NCBI RefSeq assembly: GCF_963678635.1
Contig: NC_087071.1
Coordinates: 44,439,095-44,503,094, forward strand
Origin: Symsagittifera roscoffensis
Taxonomy: Eukaryota > Xenacoelomorpha > Acoela > Convolutidae
Reading direction: 5' to 3'
Length of the DNA: 64,000 nucleotides
A program made the translations under genes and the position numbers. This document shows positions 36,801 through 51,800 of the stretch, piece after piece (positions within the stretch are counted from its first letter, which is position 1; every line of letters starts with the position of its first letter). The notes beneath the pieces are model-generated. The model had not been told where the DNA came from. It made no database searches and saw only the letters and a list, made by a program, of their open reading frames with translations.

Positions 36801-39800
36801 AAAAACTCAAAATTTTTTTAAAAGTTTTATTTTATTTTATTACATTTAATTTTTTCATATTATTCTACTGCTCAATAGACCTTAAAAGGCATTCGGAACA
36901 TTCCGGGTTTTGCCCTGGTACGAGCAGTCTTGTTGGTTTTCTCGTCCGAAGCTTTTCTCCTCTCACAACATGCTTGCATTGAATATGTATTTTTTCTTCT
37001 TTTGACTATGGAGCAATTGTACTTGAAAAATAACTTGTATTTTCAGCAGACTTTCCTCCTGTCCATATAGATATCCTTATCTTGTCTAAATGTCAGTCTC
37101 AACTGGTATATCGTCTGTATCACTTTATCTCCGGGTAATATTTGGTTATTGAACTTTAAAATCCCCTTTACTGTCGGCTCGGTTTTCACCACTTTTCCCC
37201 ATTTTTCCGATTTTTCCTTTTTCTGGCCTCTTATCTCCGGAATCCCTGAAGTTGTCAGCTAGCTTTCATCAGTGGACATCACAGCTTTAAATGCATGAAG
37301 GAATTCTAAACTTGAAAGCAATAAACGCTTAAATGCAGATGCCTTTCTTTTTCTGCATATACCTATAACGTATAACTATCAGTTACATCAAAAAAGGTCA
37401 GCTAATTTGAAAAAATAGAGGTCTTTAAGCTGAACTAATTTTTCTTCAGACTATGAAAGGTTTGAACTTTATAACGCAACTGCAAAAAAATTTAATGCAA
37501 TAATTGAATTTTGAGCGTTGATTGTTTCTTTTGAACAATTATCTATAAAAATACTACCAATTTTTCCATTATACTTAAAACAACGATAGCCGGAGGCTGT
37601 ACAATAGGCACAAAGTGTTCCGATTACAATTAAAACATCAAAAAACATGTATTTTCATTTTCTTGTTTTTTTTCTGAGCAGTCGTTTTTTAAATAAGGTG
37701 ACTAATTTAAGATTTAAAAAAAAACTGGCAAAAAGAGGATGAAGAACATATCTTAAAAAATGTTGAATTTTGGCGCTCAAATAATGTTCAATATAAAGTG
37801 GGCGATGCCAGCCGCTCATCAACTTTTGTATAATTTAGTCTAGAAAATGAAAAAAAAGGAACAAGTTTTTCTCGCTTTTGATAGAACTTTTGTAAATTGT
37901 GAAAACCACGATCGATAGAGCATAATTTTTTTTACCGCAATTGACGTCTAAGTAATTGAGAATTTTTTCAAGTCACCAAAAATTTTCATTAAAAAATAGG
38001 ATTTTATTGATTTTAGCTTAAAATTGAGATAAATAAAGAGAAGATCAAATGTGACTGAATTTGGTTATGATCAGAAATTTTACGAGATAAAAAAACATTA
38101 AGTTGATTAGTTTTGTACTTTGCATTTTTCATGGTTTTACTGTTTTGGTTATGTCAATTAGAGTTACAATTCGTGTTTATCTGCACCCATTTTGATTTAA
38201 TATTCTAGTCACGTTTTTATATTGAAAAACGACAAAAAATCCAATTTTGAGCCAATATGACAATAAGAATGGTTGTTCATTTATAAACATTTTTTATGAC
38301 TGAAGTTTTGCGAGGGATAAAATTTTGAGACAAAATGAAAGTTTTCTATATGTTAATTTTTCTCATTAACCTAAAAAAATACCAAAAAGTCAAAAATTCG
38401 AAAGTCGGACGAAATCTTACACAAATGCAATCCCACACTGACAAAATTGGATGAGGATCATTTTTAGCATCGAAAAAAGCTAAGATCAAATAAAAAGGAA
38501 TCGGATCGATTCCAAATTTACTGTTTGATCTCAAATAAAAACCAGAAAAGTTCAATATGAAATCATTTTAAAATCGATTTAAATCCATATTTTTTATATC
38601 TATTCAGATTTATTTTTGAGAAAGTTTTCATTGAATTAAATCGATTAAAATTGACTTTAAATCATATTCATTCATTCATGGTTTTCGCATTCATTATAAT
38701 CAAATTAAAACCATAAATTTGAGTTTATCCTTTTTACTCATTTTTGCTGATATCTTTTCCAAAAAATAATTTACAATTTACTATAACTTTAAATTTGTGC
38801 AGCGCAGTTAACACTTTCAAATTCTGCTTATCAATTTTTTACTATTTTTTTAACCAAAATCCACAAACCGATTTGATTTTTAAGACACTTTTTTCGATCA
38901 GAATTTTTCAGAATTAATCGATTTAAATCGACTAAAACTTATTTCACTTTCTAAAGTGTACAGAATTAATGAATTTCGATTGATTTAAATAATAAAAAAA
39001 TATATTTCGATTAATTTAACATTGATTTTAAAATTAATTCAATCAATGAAAACCCAATTTTGTCAGAGCAAGAGTGAATGAAAACATTCATTGGAAACAT
39101 TTTATAAAGCTTAGCAACTTTTATCTTTTTTTTTGGCTAAAGTCTTCATTTGTCTTCCCTTGAGTGGTGTGTTGAATCATTCCCAAAGTTACAAATCGGA
39201 TCAGAATTGCAAAATTGCAGATTATGATTGATGACATTGAAGTCTTTTTCCGCTTATCATGTTCCTTAAAGTACAGTTTTTAGCGCCCATTCTATTCATG
39301 AATGGTTTTTTCATCACGCTACTGAAAATACCCATGTGTCAAAATAAGTCTTCAGTCAAATAACAGTATTTATAGTCTCCAAATCGGTGATCTTTTTATC
39401 ACCTGGGTAATTTTGCTTTGGGAAATTCAAGGCAGTTTTTATTACGTTTCTCTTCAAAGCGCTTTTTGGTTCATTTTTTTGGTTGATGATTGTCATTTTT
39501 TTCATCCAGACTAAAAAGAAGCGCCGGAAGTCAAGCTTTCAGATTTAAGTAATAAAGAAATCAAAGCCAATTACCACTTTTTGTTCAAGCTTTTTTCATC
39601 TCAGTGATATCATTTCATGTTTGAAACTGAAAACGACGATACAAAAAGAAAATTTGAATAAGAAAAAGAAGTATAATTTGCGACTTCTAAAATTTAAAAA
39701 AATAAAAACTAGATAGATTTGGGCATTTCAACCTAAGATACATTAACCCATCAGGGAAATGAGTCTTTTATCAATCGGAAATGCTGGATTGCATTTTGGA

Positions 39801-42800
39801 TCGATATTGTCTAAAATTGCGGTCCCGGTATTTTGTTATAACGTTATACTGCGGTAAAAAATAACCCAATGAACTGGCATGTTTTCAGGGGTAATTAGCC
39901 AACAATTGTACATTGATAACCAAAATAAAGAACATTGCCTCGTCCCATTAATTTTTTTAACCGGGCTTTCTTGCTAACTCTTTCCTTCCGGGTTGACCTC
40001 TGAACATAGATAAAACGGGCTGTTGCTAAATAAGGGTGGAACTAATTATAAGGTTCGATTATAATGTTTGATTTAATCTGGAGTTAGTCCTTCAGTGGGT
40101 TACGATCCAAAAAGTGAACAGGATATAATTATACCAAATATACAGATTTTCGAAAGTTTTGGTGAGATTTCTATCTAATTTAACCTTGAAAACAAAACTA
40201 GGTTTCATTTTAACGATCTTCAAACAAAAGAGTTGGCGACCGTAAAATATAAAAAGATAGCAAAGCCAAGTTCGGTTAAAGGGCAATAGCCACAAAAATT
40301 TTTTAATCTACAAATTTTGCATATCAGCCAAAAAACGATTCGTGACATTAATTGTTCCGACCATTCGAAAAATGCGTAGGAACTTCGTATTCTCGGGAGT
40401 GCTTTAGTTTTTTTGTTTTCCATTTACAAATCATGTATTTATCAGAATGGGTCGAGTGATATATCATAATAACCCATTTCCAGTCGTGATTTGAGCAACA
40501 AAAAAAAATTCTAAAATTTTTTCACTGTTCAACTGTGTCAACAGTGTAAACAATTTGACTTTACATCGGCCATAAAAAGTTCGTACAGAAAACAATATGA
40601 TATGCTTTTAGTCTTTTAACCCATAAATATCAGTTCACTTTGAAACAGTAAAATTTGCACTCTTATTATTCCCAAGCTGAAAAAGTTTGTCAAAAAGTGC
40701 TTGTTAAAAAGTTGAAATTTGTCTGGAGAAAAAAGAAACCAGTCGGATGAGTTTACAAAATTTTTCGAATCAGGAGTTTTCCGAATGTTCTGTCTGTCTT
40801 TTATACCAATTGCCTCAGTTCATTTTTGAGTGGTTTGATGCGCCGCTTACGCTTAGTAGCACGAAGTATATTGCGTGTCATTAAACCTACATTGGCAAAT
40901 TTCGAACCCCCATAACTTAAGAAAAATGACACTGGTAAACAAAAGGTCAGCTAAAGCTGGAAACAGCTATTTGATAATTTTTGAATTTTGTACTGATGCA
41001 GAAGGACAAGAGTAACTTCAAAAATTGGGCTTTACCCAAAATCTTATTCGGTTTTCTTATAACTAGGAGTGAATTTCTTTGAGTTTCAAAAAAGTGTCAA
41101 CAAATCATAAATTTGACTTTTCCGAGAGTCATAACTTTTTGTGTGAGAAAACTAGGGCGTAACCGCTTATTCAGTGTATAATAAAATAACTCGATAGCAT
41201 ACATTTTCATAATACCTGCTTTTATCATACAGGAACTATTATAAAGTTTGAGTTTAAAACATCAATCGCTTTCAGATGATGTACACAAACAATTTTTTTT
41301 AATGAGAAAAAAATTAGTTCAAATTCCAGAAGGTTTATACTCCGTCAACTAAAAAGCGCAATTTTACCCAACCGATTGAATCTAGTGTAGTTTTGACGCC
41401 AATTTGTTTGTGGTTCGAATACCCAAAACTAGATAGATGTGGAGACAAAATATGTTTGTCATAGCCTAATTAATCTGCATGCCAATTTTTGTAACAATTG
41501 GACAATTAGAACGGAGAAATTAATATTAAAAATTCGCAGGTGGGGAAAAAGGAAAAAAAGCTTTAAATTTTTGCTCAGCAAACGTCTGACTCTTAACATA
41601 CATATTGGCATGTGCGAATTCTGTGCAAAAAATACCCAAATAAAATGGTTTGAAGTTACCGTGGAAAAAATCAGAGCGAAAAAAACGGTATAACAATGGT
41701 ATGGATTTAACCATCAGATCTCAAACGCCCCTGGTCTCTTTCAGTTTTTTACTGGGACGTTAACTTCTGTTGTAGTAAAATAGATATCTTAATTTGTGCA
41801 CAACAGGGGTGTGTCACGAATAGTCCTGATTTTATGGTTATAAAATTTGCACAATCTCATCTGAGACCAATTAGCAAAACGTTAGAAGAGAAAAAATTGC
41901 CTTTTTTCTCGTATGAATGAGAATTTAATGGGGCATTTTAGACAATTTACCCGTTGGCATCCAGTACTGAATCTCTGCTCAAATGAAGAATATTTGAACA
42001 CAGAAAGAGATGAGCAAATGCAAACTTTACGAACGAAGTCGCTCCCCTACCTAATAAATTTTTCAAGAAAAACCTAAATTTCTGAGAAGTCGAATTTTTG
42101 GCTAGAAATAAAACAACGAAATTTCTGGGAAAAAAAACGTTTTATACGCTTCGAATCATTAATTTTAGATTTTTTTACTTGTCTCGTTGTTTTGAACACC
42201 TTAAAAATACCAAAATAGTACAGAAACAAATCTTGCAAAAAATGTGTTTCTAAAAAGAATTGAGTCAATTTTAAGGCGTGAATTGCTTACCTTTATATTT
42301 TCGTGTTTTGACTAAAATCAAAACAACGCAGAACTTTCTCAAAAGATGAGACCAATAGATGAAATAGAGTAAACTTCATAATGAGAATTGTTAGGTACAT
42401 TAAACTTTTTTCAGTAGTTTCACGAAAAAAAATCATGAGTGGCTATGAAATCATAAGTGGCTATCCAACTTTTAAGTCCAGTGGTTAAAAATGTAGCCAG
42501 TGTTTTGGGCAGATTTAAGTTTATATTATTATCCAAAAAACATATATTATTTTGACGTTACCGTAAACATTCATTGTGAAGTTTCATTCTTGTTTTTGAA
42601 AATGATGTGTCTGGACTACGTTATGGGCAAAAAATTTAAAATTTAGCATGAGAAAAAAACTTTTTTTGAGGGGGCTGTTTGTTTGAGCACAGAACTGATT
42701 TAGCGACAAAAAAAAATTAGGAAATAACTCTTTATTCTCAATTCATATAACAGGCAAAACATTGAACTTCCTACCAGGAAATCAAAAAATTCAGCGAAAT

Positions 42801-45800
42801 GCTGTTTTCCTAGCAGGAGCCATCCAGGAAGCCTACCAGGAAACATAAGATACATTTTTGAAAACCTTGGGAAAATGCATTCAAAGTTTACAACAATCAT
42901 AATTGCTGATCGACTGAAAAATTGAAGCGTCGACTTGATCGAATTGATTTACTAAGAATTGAAAAACCTTGAAAGCCAATAACTCGAAAAAATGAATGCT
43001 GGTATCGATGTTGAAATAAAGAAATTTTTATACCTCTCGTTGGAGGAAGATCGTGTCTGTTTCTGCTCCGTATCCGAATGCAATCTCCACATCTTTCGTG
43101 CATGTTGCGGCTGTTGTTCCACAGGGTTGGTTTTCGGCCTAAAAACATCAATTTACAATAGAGATCTTGTTTTTGCTTGTTTGGTAGTCAAGACAAACTT
43201 AATAACAAAGCAAGTCAACAAGACTGCTCGTATCAGGGCGAAGCCCTGAATGTTCCGACTGCCTTTTAAGGTATTATGGAGCAGTAATGACATTAAAAAT
43301 TAAATGTATTAAAATAAAATGAAAAAAAAAAGTTTTCTAAAAATTGAAACTTTTTATGAAAATCATCCCCCCACACGCCATATTAAAAAAAAGATAGATT
43401 TCGCTCCTTTTAACATTTCAATTATGGCAAATAAGCTTCTTTCAACGAATTTGGAACGATTTTAAGACGGATTAACTCTCCGCTTACGCGTTAATAGCGC
43501 GAAATATATCGCGCGTTAATTGTCCCAAATTGGCCAAAATGGCAATCTTTAAACCCCCATAACTTTATGAAAAATGATCACAGGTGAAATATCTTTTCAA
43601 GTTTGAGCTCAGGGCAACAATATTTTTTAAATTATATAAAAAAAATTCCGTCAAAAATGGCTAGTTAAAAAGTCGAAATTTGTCTGAAGAAAAACACCCA
43701 CCCCGAGCACAAATATTCCGTTACTTTCGTATCAAAAGTCGGAACATTAAAAAACTCTTGTGCTATTTACTGTTTTTATTTATAGGGGTGGTAATTTTTA
43801 AATAGATACCAAAGGAAGGGCGATTGTTAAGTAGATCCTCATTGTTCAAAACAAATCAATGTGGTTTTACTACTTCAACCTAAATAGCAAACCTCCTCCT
43901 GCAGTGTGTCTGTCAGATTCTTGCGACTCAATCTACGCGCTTATTAATTTGCAAAAATCGGTGGTAATATTTTTTTGCACTTTTTCAAAAAAAACTTCCT
44001 TTTGCATTAACATTATTTATAGTTTTAGTAAATAATTGTTCGGATCTTAAATTATGAAAATAAAAAATTAGATCGAACTTGAAAGTATAGTGACGTCAGG
44101 GCACTAGCAAGTTGCAGCAAAACTAAAGAAACTGGAAAAATAATTTTTTTTCCAAAATTTTTTTTCAATCAATATCCCAAAGGTTTCGTCTACCAATATT
44201 TCAAAATTGATTGAGGTTTTTTTTGGGTTTTTTATGGTAGCAGGGCAATCTACTCTATTCTAATCTAGACTATACCATTCTACCCTATATACCAATTTAA
44301 CCTATACCATTTTAAATTATGCCATTCTACTCTATATACCAGCCTACCCTATGGAATTCTACACTAAGCCGAATGTAAGACATGTTTAAGACATGATATT
44401 TATAGCATGTTGTAGAAAATTCTCTGGTCTGCATCACTTCGGAATGCGATTTTTTAATACCTTCCTAATCAGATAAAATTTATTTATCGATCACTCTGTG
44501 CTGATCTACTGATTGCCATGTGCTGCTAAATGCTTAAAACTTACAATTTTTATAATTTTCGAAAGTTTTTCTAGAAACGCTAAAACTTTTATGTCTTTAA
44601 ATGCTTATGAACAGCTTGAAAAGCAGTTTGTGTAAAAATATTTTGGCTCAGAAAAAGTTACTATTTTTTTGTTTCGCCACATTTACTATTTTTTTGTTCC
44701 GACTTTCATAACGAAAGTAACGGAATATTTGTGCTTGGAGGTGGGTTCTTTTTCTTCAGACAAATTTCGATTTTTAACTAGCCATTTTTGACAGAATTTT
44801 CTTACATCAATCGAAAGCTATTGTTGTCCTAAGCTTAAGTTTGAAAGGAACTTTCACCTGTGATCTCATTTTGTAAAGTTATGGTTTTAAGGATTGCCAT
44901 TTTTGTTTCGCGCTATTTACGCGGAAGCGAGGTTTATTCCTTCTAGAAATCATTCCAAATTGGTCCAAGGAAGATTATATGCCATAATTGATTCGTTAGT
45001 AGGAGCAAAATTTATCACTTTGTACTTAATATGGCGTGTGGGGGATGTTTTCACAAATCTCAAATTTTTTAGAAAAAAAAATTTCATTTTATTTTATTAC
45101 ATTTAAATTTTCCATGTTATTACTGCTCCATAGACCTTAAAAGGCATTCGGAACATTCAGGGCTTGGCCCTGATACGAGCAGTCTTTTCTTAATATGTGA
45201 TCATTAGTAACACAGTATTATTACACGTAATTCAGTGATTTGTTCAATTTTTCAGCCTTGCTTTTGGGACGTTAAAAGGCAGTTTTTATTACACTTAACT
45301 TCAAAGGGCCTTTTGGTTTTTGTCTAGTTGATGATTTTTAATGTTTTTTAGCCCGTTGACCGGAAAAAAGAGCCAGAAGTAAAAAATTTCAGACTGTGGA
45401 AGAAACTTCAGTAAAATAATTATTATATCTATGATCATTTTTTGAGTTGTTTAATCTTTGCTGATTTTTTTCATCTTTGCAGGCATTTGTGGGTTTTTCT
45501 GGGTTAATAGGGGTATGTTAATTTTTGCCTATATCTCCTAATTTAGTCCTTAATTGGGCCAGAAATTGTTATTAGGGACCATCGGGGAAAATAGAATTGA
45601 TTTTTGCTTAAAAGATCCAAAAAGTAAACTGCTGAGGCATACAAATTTTCTGTGTCACAAAGATACTTGAACGCATGAATTTTTAACTCTGTGTTGAAAT
45701 TGAAACAGATTTTGTATAAAAATTTGATACGTGAGCGCTAGTCGCTGGCTCTTATATTAAATAGGAAGTGCGAGACAGCCATTAGCTAAAAAAAGCTATT

Positions 45801-48800
45801 TGATCATCAAATTTACCGCAGTTAAAAAAAACTCGGACGAAACACCTTAAAGTTTTGTTTGGACCACTCTCCTCACAGTTTAGCCGGATTATTCCAGTCT
45901 AAAAATATTACTGTAACAGTACTGGGTAAATTTCACAAAAACATTGATTAGTGATGAAATCAAGACAATATTTCAGTACTCTTCCAGTACTGAATTAATA
46001 CTGTGTTTGAAACTATTAAGTCTGATCATTACCAAGCTGCGACCAATCCATCCGAAGAGACATTTAATGAACTTGATGAACTTATTTTCCGCTATAATAA
46101 AAATAGGCTAGCTGAAATTTTTAATAAATTTAGAGCTGATTTTTAGCTGATGCATCCTTGTTTTTTTTTCTCAAAAATCGTTTTTTGTTTGTTTTTCTCA
46201 CCCCACTAATTACCTTATTTGCAGGTAAACTTAGTTGCACGATACTTCTAACTACCAACGTTGACTCTTTTTTTGCTAAAAAAACTGCTTTTTGCATGAT
46301 TTTTGTTATTTGTTGTAGCTTAAAGACTTGGTTTTTGACGGTAACGACAAGAATTTAAACTTAAGAATCATTTTAATATTTTGGGAACAAATATATAAAA
46401 AGAACAACGCAGCGAAGAAATTTGTCGATAAAGACTTTCAAACTTGTAAGCACCGCTTAATCGCCACACGTCAGGAGGTTGCTTGCAGTTATGCTGCAGG
46501 ATAAAAACTATTACGGTAACAGAAGTTTTTTTCTAGTTTCACTGATTTTCTTGCAATCAAGTACCCGGGGGATTTTCTGTGCAGGATCTGACATTTTTTT
46601 TGCTTACCTTAATTGATTCTCAGATTCTTTAATTTTTATCTGGATAAGAATTTGAAATATCTGAAATAAACCTCAAAAACAAAATTTCAGATGTGAAATT
46701 AGATCTGAGAAACCTTTTGTTAATTTATAACTTAAGCATTTCGAGGAAACAATTGGGTTCTTATTACTTGATGTTTATACTATACACAATTATGCTTAGA
46801 TTAACTAGCAGTAGAAAAGAAATTCTGAATAATTTCACAAACTGTTTTTCTTGTTCAACTGTGATAAAAAGTTTTCAAAAACTTTTAGAAGAACTATAAG
46901 TTTTTTGACTTTCATGCGCTCTTTATGCGTTTCCAATGTTTATCTCATGCTTGGGGAAACATATTTTGGCAGTCTCGCATTGGAGAATTTGCTGCGTACA
47001 TGCTAGTAGCTAGCAGAATCTATCAAATACAAAAGTATCAATAAAGCAAAAGTTGTGTCAAAATCATTGATTTTTCAGATCTGAATTAACCAAGAAAGAC
47101 TAAATTTCAGATCTGAAAGTAGATCTGAAATAGATTTTTCAGATCTGAAATAATCAAGAAAAACAAAATTTCAAATCTGAAATTAGCTCGTAATGTTCCA
47201 TTCTTAAAGTATTCAAGAGTTATTTTAACAATTCACAACCCATTCCAGATCTGAAATTTAGATCTGAAAAAAATTATTTCAGATCTGAATTAGACCATTT
47301 AGTAGGTACGGGATAGTGTTGTCTAAAACTATATTCACGAATTCACTGATCCACCAAATTAATAATTCTAACTTTTTGTATTTGCGTTGTTTTAGCAATT
47401 AATATCTTTGTTCCAAGTTTTTTGCCAAGTAGAAATGTTTACAGACAAAACGTTATTAGTTATTTTGAAGCAAAATAGATTGGCTGGATTGTTTTTTCCT
47501 ATTTGCACAGCAAAATGCGTCATCTAGTTTTAGAACCGAGTCCATCGTTTCAGAGCGTTTGTGTTGATATTACTTATCAAAGATTCAAATAACGGAAGTA
47601 ACTAAATTTCTATATGCACTAACCAAAAAAGCGATTGCATGAAAACTACTAGAATCTACAGAGCGAATCATACGCAACAAGTAATTGGCTTGGTGTGATT
47701 TTTTTTATCTCCTTTTCCTTTTTTACTGATATAATGCCAATTATTTCTTGCAGTATGCATCTGATACAAAACTAATAGAAAAACTGTAATAAAAAGGGAG
47801 CAGACGTCTTCCTCGTATGAATGGAAAAATTTTGGTGGGATAATTAGCAATTTAGCCTATGGTATTTGGTAACAAATATCTGCCGGTATGAATAAAATAA
47901 ATAACGGTTCACAGAATTTTTCCACTTTTTTGAATAGTTATTAGTGAAAAAGTTAGAATTTACGGAGCGCCTAAATAGAAAGGTCAAAAGGTCAACGCCC
48001 ATCAACATTCGTTCTCATTGCCTACGGGGAGGCAGCAAAAATTAGCTCATCATAGCCCGAAAAGAAAACACAAAAACAATGCATGAAAACTTGGATGAGA
48101 AGCACATCATCGGTCCTCCTTTAAAAGCTAAACAGCTCGCATTTGGTCTTTCTTTCTTATGAATAAACCGTCTTAAGGAGATAAATGTTTCAATCATCAA
48201 TAAATTAGATGATACTTTAAAATTATTGTACAGGGAGTGCAATATAAATATAAGGGCATCTCGCTTCTAGACAAGGTTATGCAAAACCACAAGGTGAAAC
48301 AAAACTTTGAGAAAATTTTAGAAAGATATGCAAAACTTTTTAAAAAAATGAAAAAAAGTTACCTAGTTTTTTCAATCTGATTTCAAAAAAATTCAAGATT
48401 ACCTGATTCTTTGTAATAGTTCTTGGAGATAACTCAATTGCGTGAAAGCAAAGCCCGGTTTCTCATGGTTCTTTTGCGTTCTTTCGAAAGTGTTCAGTAC
48501 AAAAAGTCATAAAATAGGAATGCGAATCGGAAAGTTGTTTGTTTTTTGAAATTCTCTTCAGCAAATCATAGAAAGTTTGTGATCAATATTAGATTGCAAG
48601 CTCCGTCATCAAATCTGGTCAGTAGCATAAAAAAATTCTTAAAATTTTTAACCAGTATTTTACCAGTGATCTAAAAGTTGCCAGTTTGGCACATTTGCGA
48701 TAATCAACGCGCCATATCATTTTGAATATAAACGCGTGAGCGGCTGATTTAAGAGCCAATAAGTTGTTACAACTTGAATGGAAGCACACCAATTGTTCTA

Positions 48801-51800
48801 ACCAATACGGTATTGTATGCTAAATGTTGGAGCAAATTTTCAAATTTTTCATGTTAAGTGTTACAGCAAATTTTTGAAATTTTTTGAATCTTCAGTTTTT
48901 TCTATTGAGAATTCTTCAATGGATAATAAAAGAACGTCGGAATATTCAAGGCTTCACCCTGATACTAGCACTTTTGTTTCAATTAAATCATCCAAAATTG
49001 TTTACACGCAGTTTTTTTAAGGGCTATGTTCAAGTTTTGTTTTTAGAAGCTATCTTCTCAAAATGTTTTGAAAAAATGTTTAGACTTTGATGGAAACCAT
49101 ATTCGAATTATTTTTGCAATTGTAAGCCAACTTTGCTGTGGTTTATGTTCGAATTTTTTTGGAACTACAGTGAATTCTTGTTTAGGAGTATGCTCTACCT
49201 TTGCTTGCGAAGTTCTTTAGATTTTGAAAGGGAACAACCATTTTAGTATGTATTTCACTTCACTTTTTTAACTGAATGTGGTTTATATTTTGAAAAAGTG
49301 TTAACATCTCAATCTTAGACTGTTTGTTTTCTATGATTTTGTATTCAAACAAAAAATTAACCGCAATCAGATCTTAAGATTTTTCTTATTACAATGAAGA
49401 AAACTCCGGCAAATTTTTTGAACCATGGTTCAGATAATTTAATTAAAGTCAACTCATATAATTCTAATTTTTTCTCGGAAATCATATAAGGGTCAATTAC
49501 AATTCTGAAAATTAATTGGCTTTGGATTTTTCTAGGCCAATCATTGTGCCTTTGTGATAATCCCTAAATCTTATCTGAAAACTAGACTAATAATACAGTT
49601 GAATTAATAGTAAAGTTTAATAAGTAAGTATGGATCAAAGAATAGAAGATAACTAGATTCTCTCAATAATTAGCACAGAGTGAGTTTCAATTTTTAGCAC
49701 CATCAAGTTGTTAGAACAATCAACGTGATTGACAGGTCTTTAATTAGTGTTATTCAAATGATCTCTAACATTAATAATAATAATAAGTTTTAACGTCCTC
49801 TATCTTAGGTGGTCTACTCACTACCACCACATTTCCCCCTCTAGAAAATTTCAAAAACTCTGAAATTCTCTTACAAGATCACAATAAACAAAGTTCAGTC
49901 AATTAGTTTTAAAAATTTTTGGATTAAGTTTTCTTTTCTTGTAGTTCCATTTTACTGGGACGTTAACTTCTGTTGTAGTAAAATAGATATCTTAATTTGT
50001 GCACAACAGGGGTGTGTCACAAATAGTCCTGATTTTATGGTTATAAAATTTGCACAATCTCATTTGAGACCAATTAGCAAAACGTTAGAAGAGAAAAAAT
50101 TGCCTTTTTTCTCGTATGAATGAGAATTTAATGGGGCATTTTAGACAATTTACCCGTTGGCATCCAGTACTGAATCTCTGCTCAAATGAAGAATATTTGA
50201 ACACAGAAAGAGATGAGCAAATGCAAACTTTACGAACGAAGTCGCTCCCCTACCTAATAAATTTTTCAAGAAAAACCTAAATTTCTGAGAAGTAGAATTT
50301 TTGGCTAGAAATAAAACAACGAAATTTCTGGAAAAAAAAAACGTTTTATACGCTTCGAATCATTAATTTTATATTTTTTTACTTGTCTCGTTGTTTTGAA
50401 CACCTTAAAAATACCAAAATAGTACAGAAACAAATCTTGCAAAAAATGTGTTTCTAAAAAGAATTGAGTCAATTTTAAGGCGTGAATTGCTTACCTTTAT
50501 ATTTTCGTGTTTTGACTAAAATCAAAACAACGCAGAACTTTCTCAAAAGATGAGACCAATAGATGAAATAGAGTAAACTTCATAATGAGAATTTTTAGGT
50601 ACATTAAACTTTTTTCAGTAGTTTCAAGAAAAAAAAATCATGAGTGGCTATGAAATCATAAGTGGCTATCCAACTTTTAAGTCCAGTGGTTAAAAATGTA
50701 GCCAGTGTTTTGGGCAGATTTAAGTTTATATTATTATCCAAAAAACATATATTATTTTGACGTTACCGTAAACATTCATTGTGAAGTTTCATTCTTGTTT
50801 TTGAAAATGATGTGTCTGGACTACGTTATGGGCAAAAAATTTAAAATTTAGCATGAAAAAAAAAACTGATTTAGCGACAAAAAAAATTAGGAAATAACTC
50901 TTTATTCTCAATTCACATAACAGGCAAACATTGAACTTCCTACCAGGAAATCAAAAAATTCAGCGAAATGCTGTTTTTCTAGCAGGAGCCATCCAGGAAG
51001 CCTACCAGGAAACATAAGATACATTTTTGAAAACACTGGGAAAATGCATTCAAAGTTTACAACAATCATAATTGCTGATCGACTGAAAAATTGAAGCGTC
51101 GACTTGATCAAATTTATAGCATGTTGTAGAAAATTCTCTGGTCTGCATCACTTCGGAATGCGATTTTTTAATACCTTCCTAATCAGATAAAATTCCAGTA
51201 AATATCAGACAAAGATTCAAATAATCAATAATCAGACAATAATCAAATAAGAGACAATAATCAGACAAAGATTCAAATAACGGAAGTAACTAAATTTCTA
51301 TATGCACTAACCAAAAAAGCGATTGCATGAAAACTACTAGAATCTACAGAGCGAATCATACGCAACAAGTAATTGGCTTGGTGTGATTTTTTTTATCTCC
51401 TTCTCCTTTTTTACTGATATAATGCCAATTATTTCTTGCAGTATGCATCTGATACAAAACTAATAGAAAAACTGTAATAAAAAGGGAGCAGACGTCTTCC
51501 TCGTATGAATGGAAAAATTTTGGGGGATAATTAGCAATTTAGCCTATGGTATTTGGTAACAAATATCTGCCCGTATGAATAAAATAAATAACGGTTCACA
51601 GAATTTTTCCACTTTTTTGAATAGTTATTAGTGGAAAAGTTAGAATTTACGGAGCGCCTAAATAGAAAGGTCAACGCCCATCAACATTCGTCCTCATTGC
51701 CTACGGGGAGGCAGCAAAAGTTAGTTCATCATAGCCCGAAAAGAAAACACAAAAACAATGCATGAAAACTTGGATGAGAAGCACATCATCGGTCCTCCTT

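Larger units (their letters stand above)
41627..49950 (+). repeat. Tandem segmental duplication, unit 1 (complete)
   Basis: About 8.3 kb. It starts AAAAAATACCCAAATAAA. Nearly all of it recurs in order, with only scattered differences by eye, at 52728-60520 (offset about 11.1 kb). It holds two family A elements, the 105-bp minus exon candidate, an AGATCT-palindrome cluster, a family E repeat and coding-like fragments. Confidence 0.88.

Noticed and set aside
42700-42900. Hydrophobic minus-strand frame (FPGRLPGWLLL), also at 50908 and 53743
   Set aside because: It comes from a short CCAGGAAGCC / CCTACCAGG direct repeat within the duplicated units. Shared copies reflect the duplication, not coding constraint.
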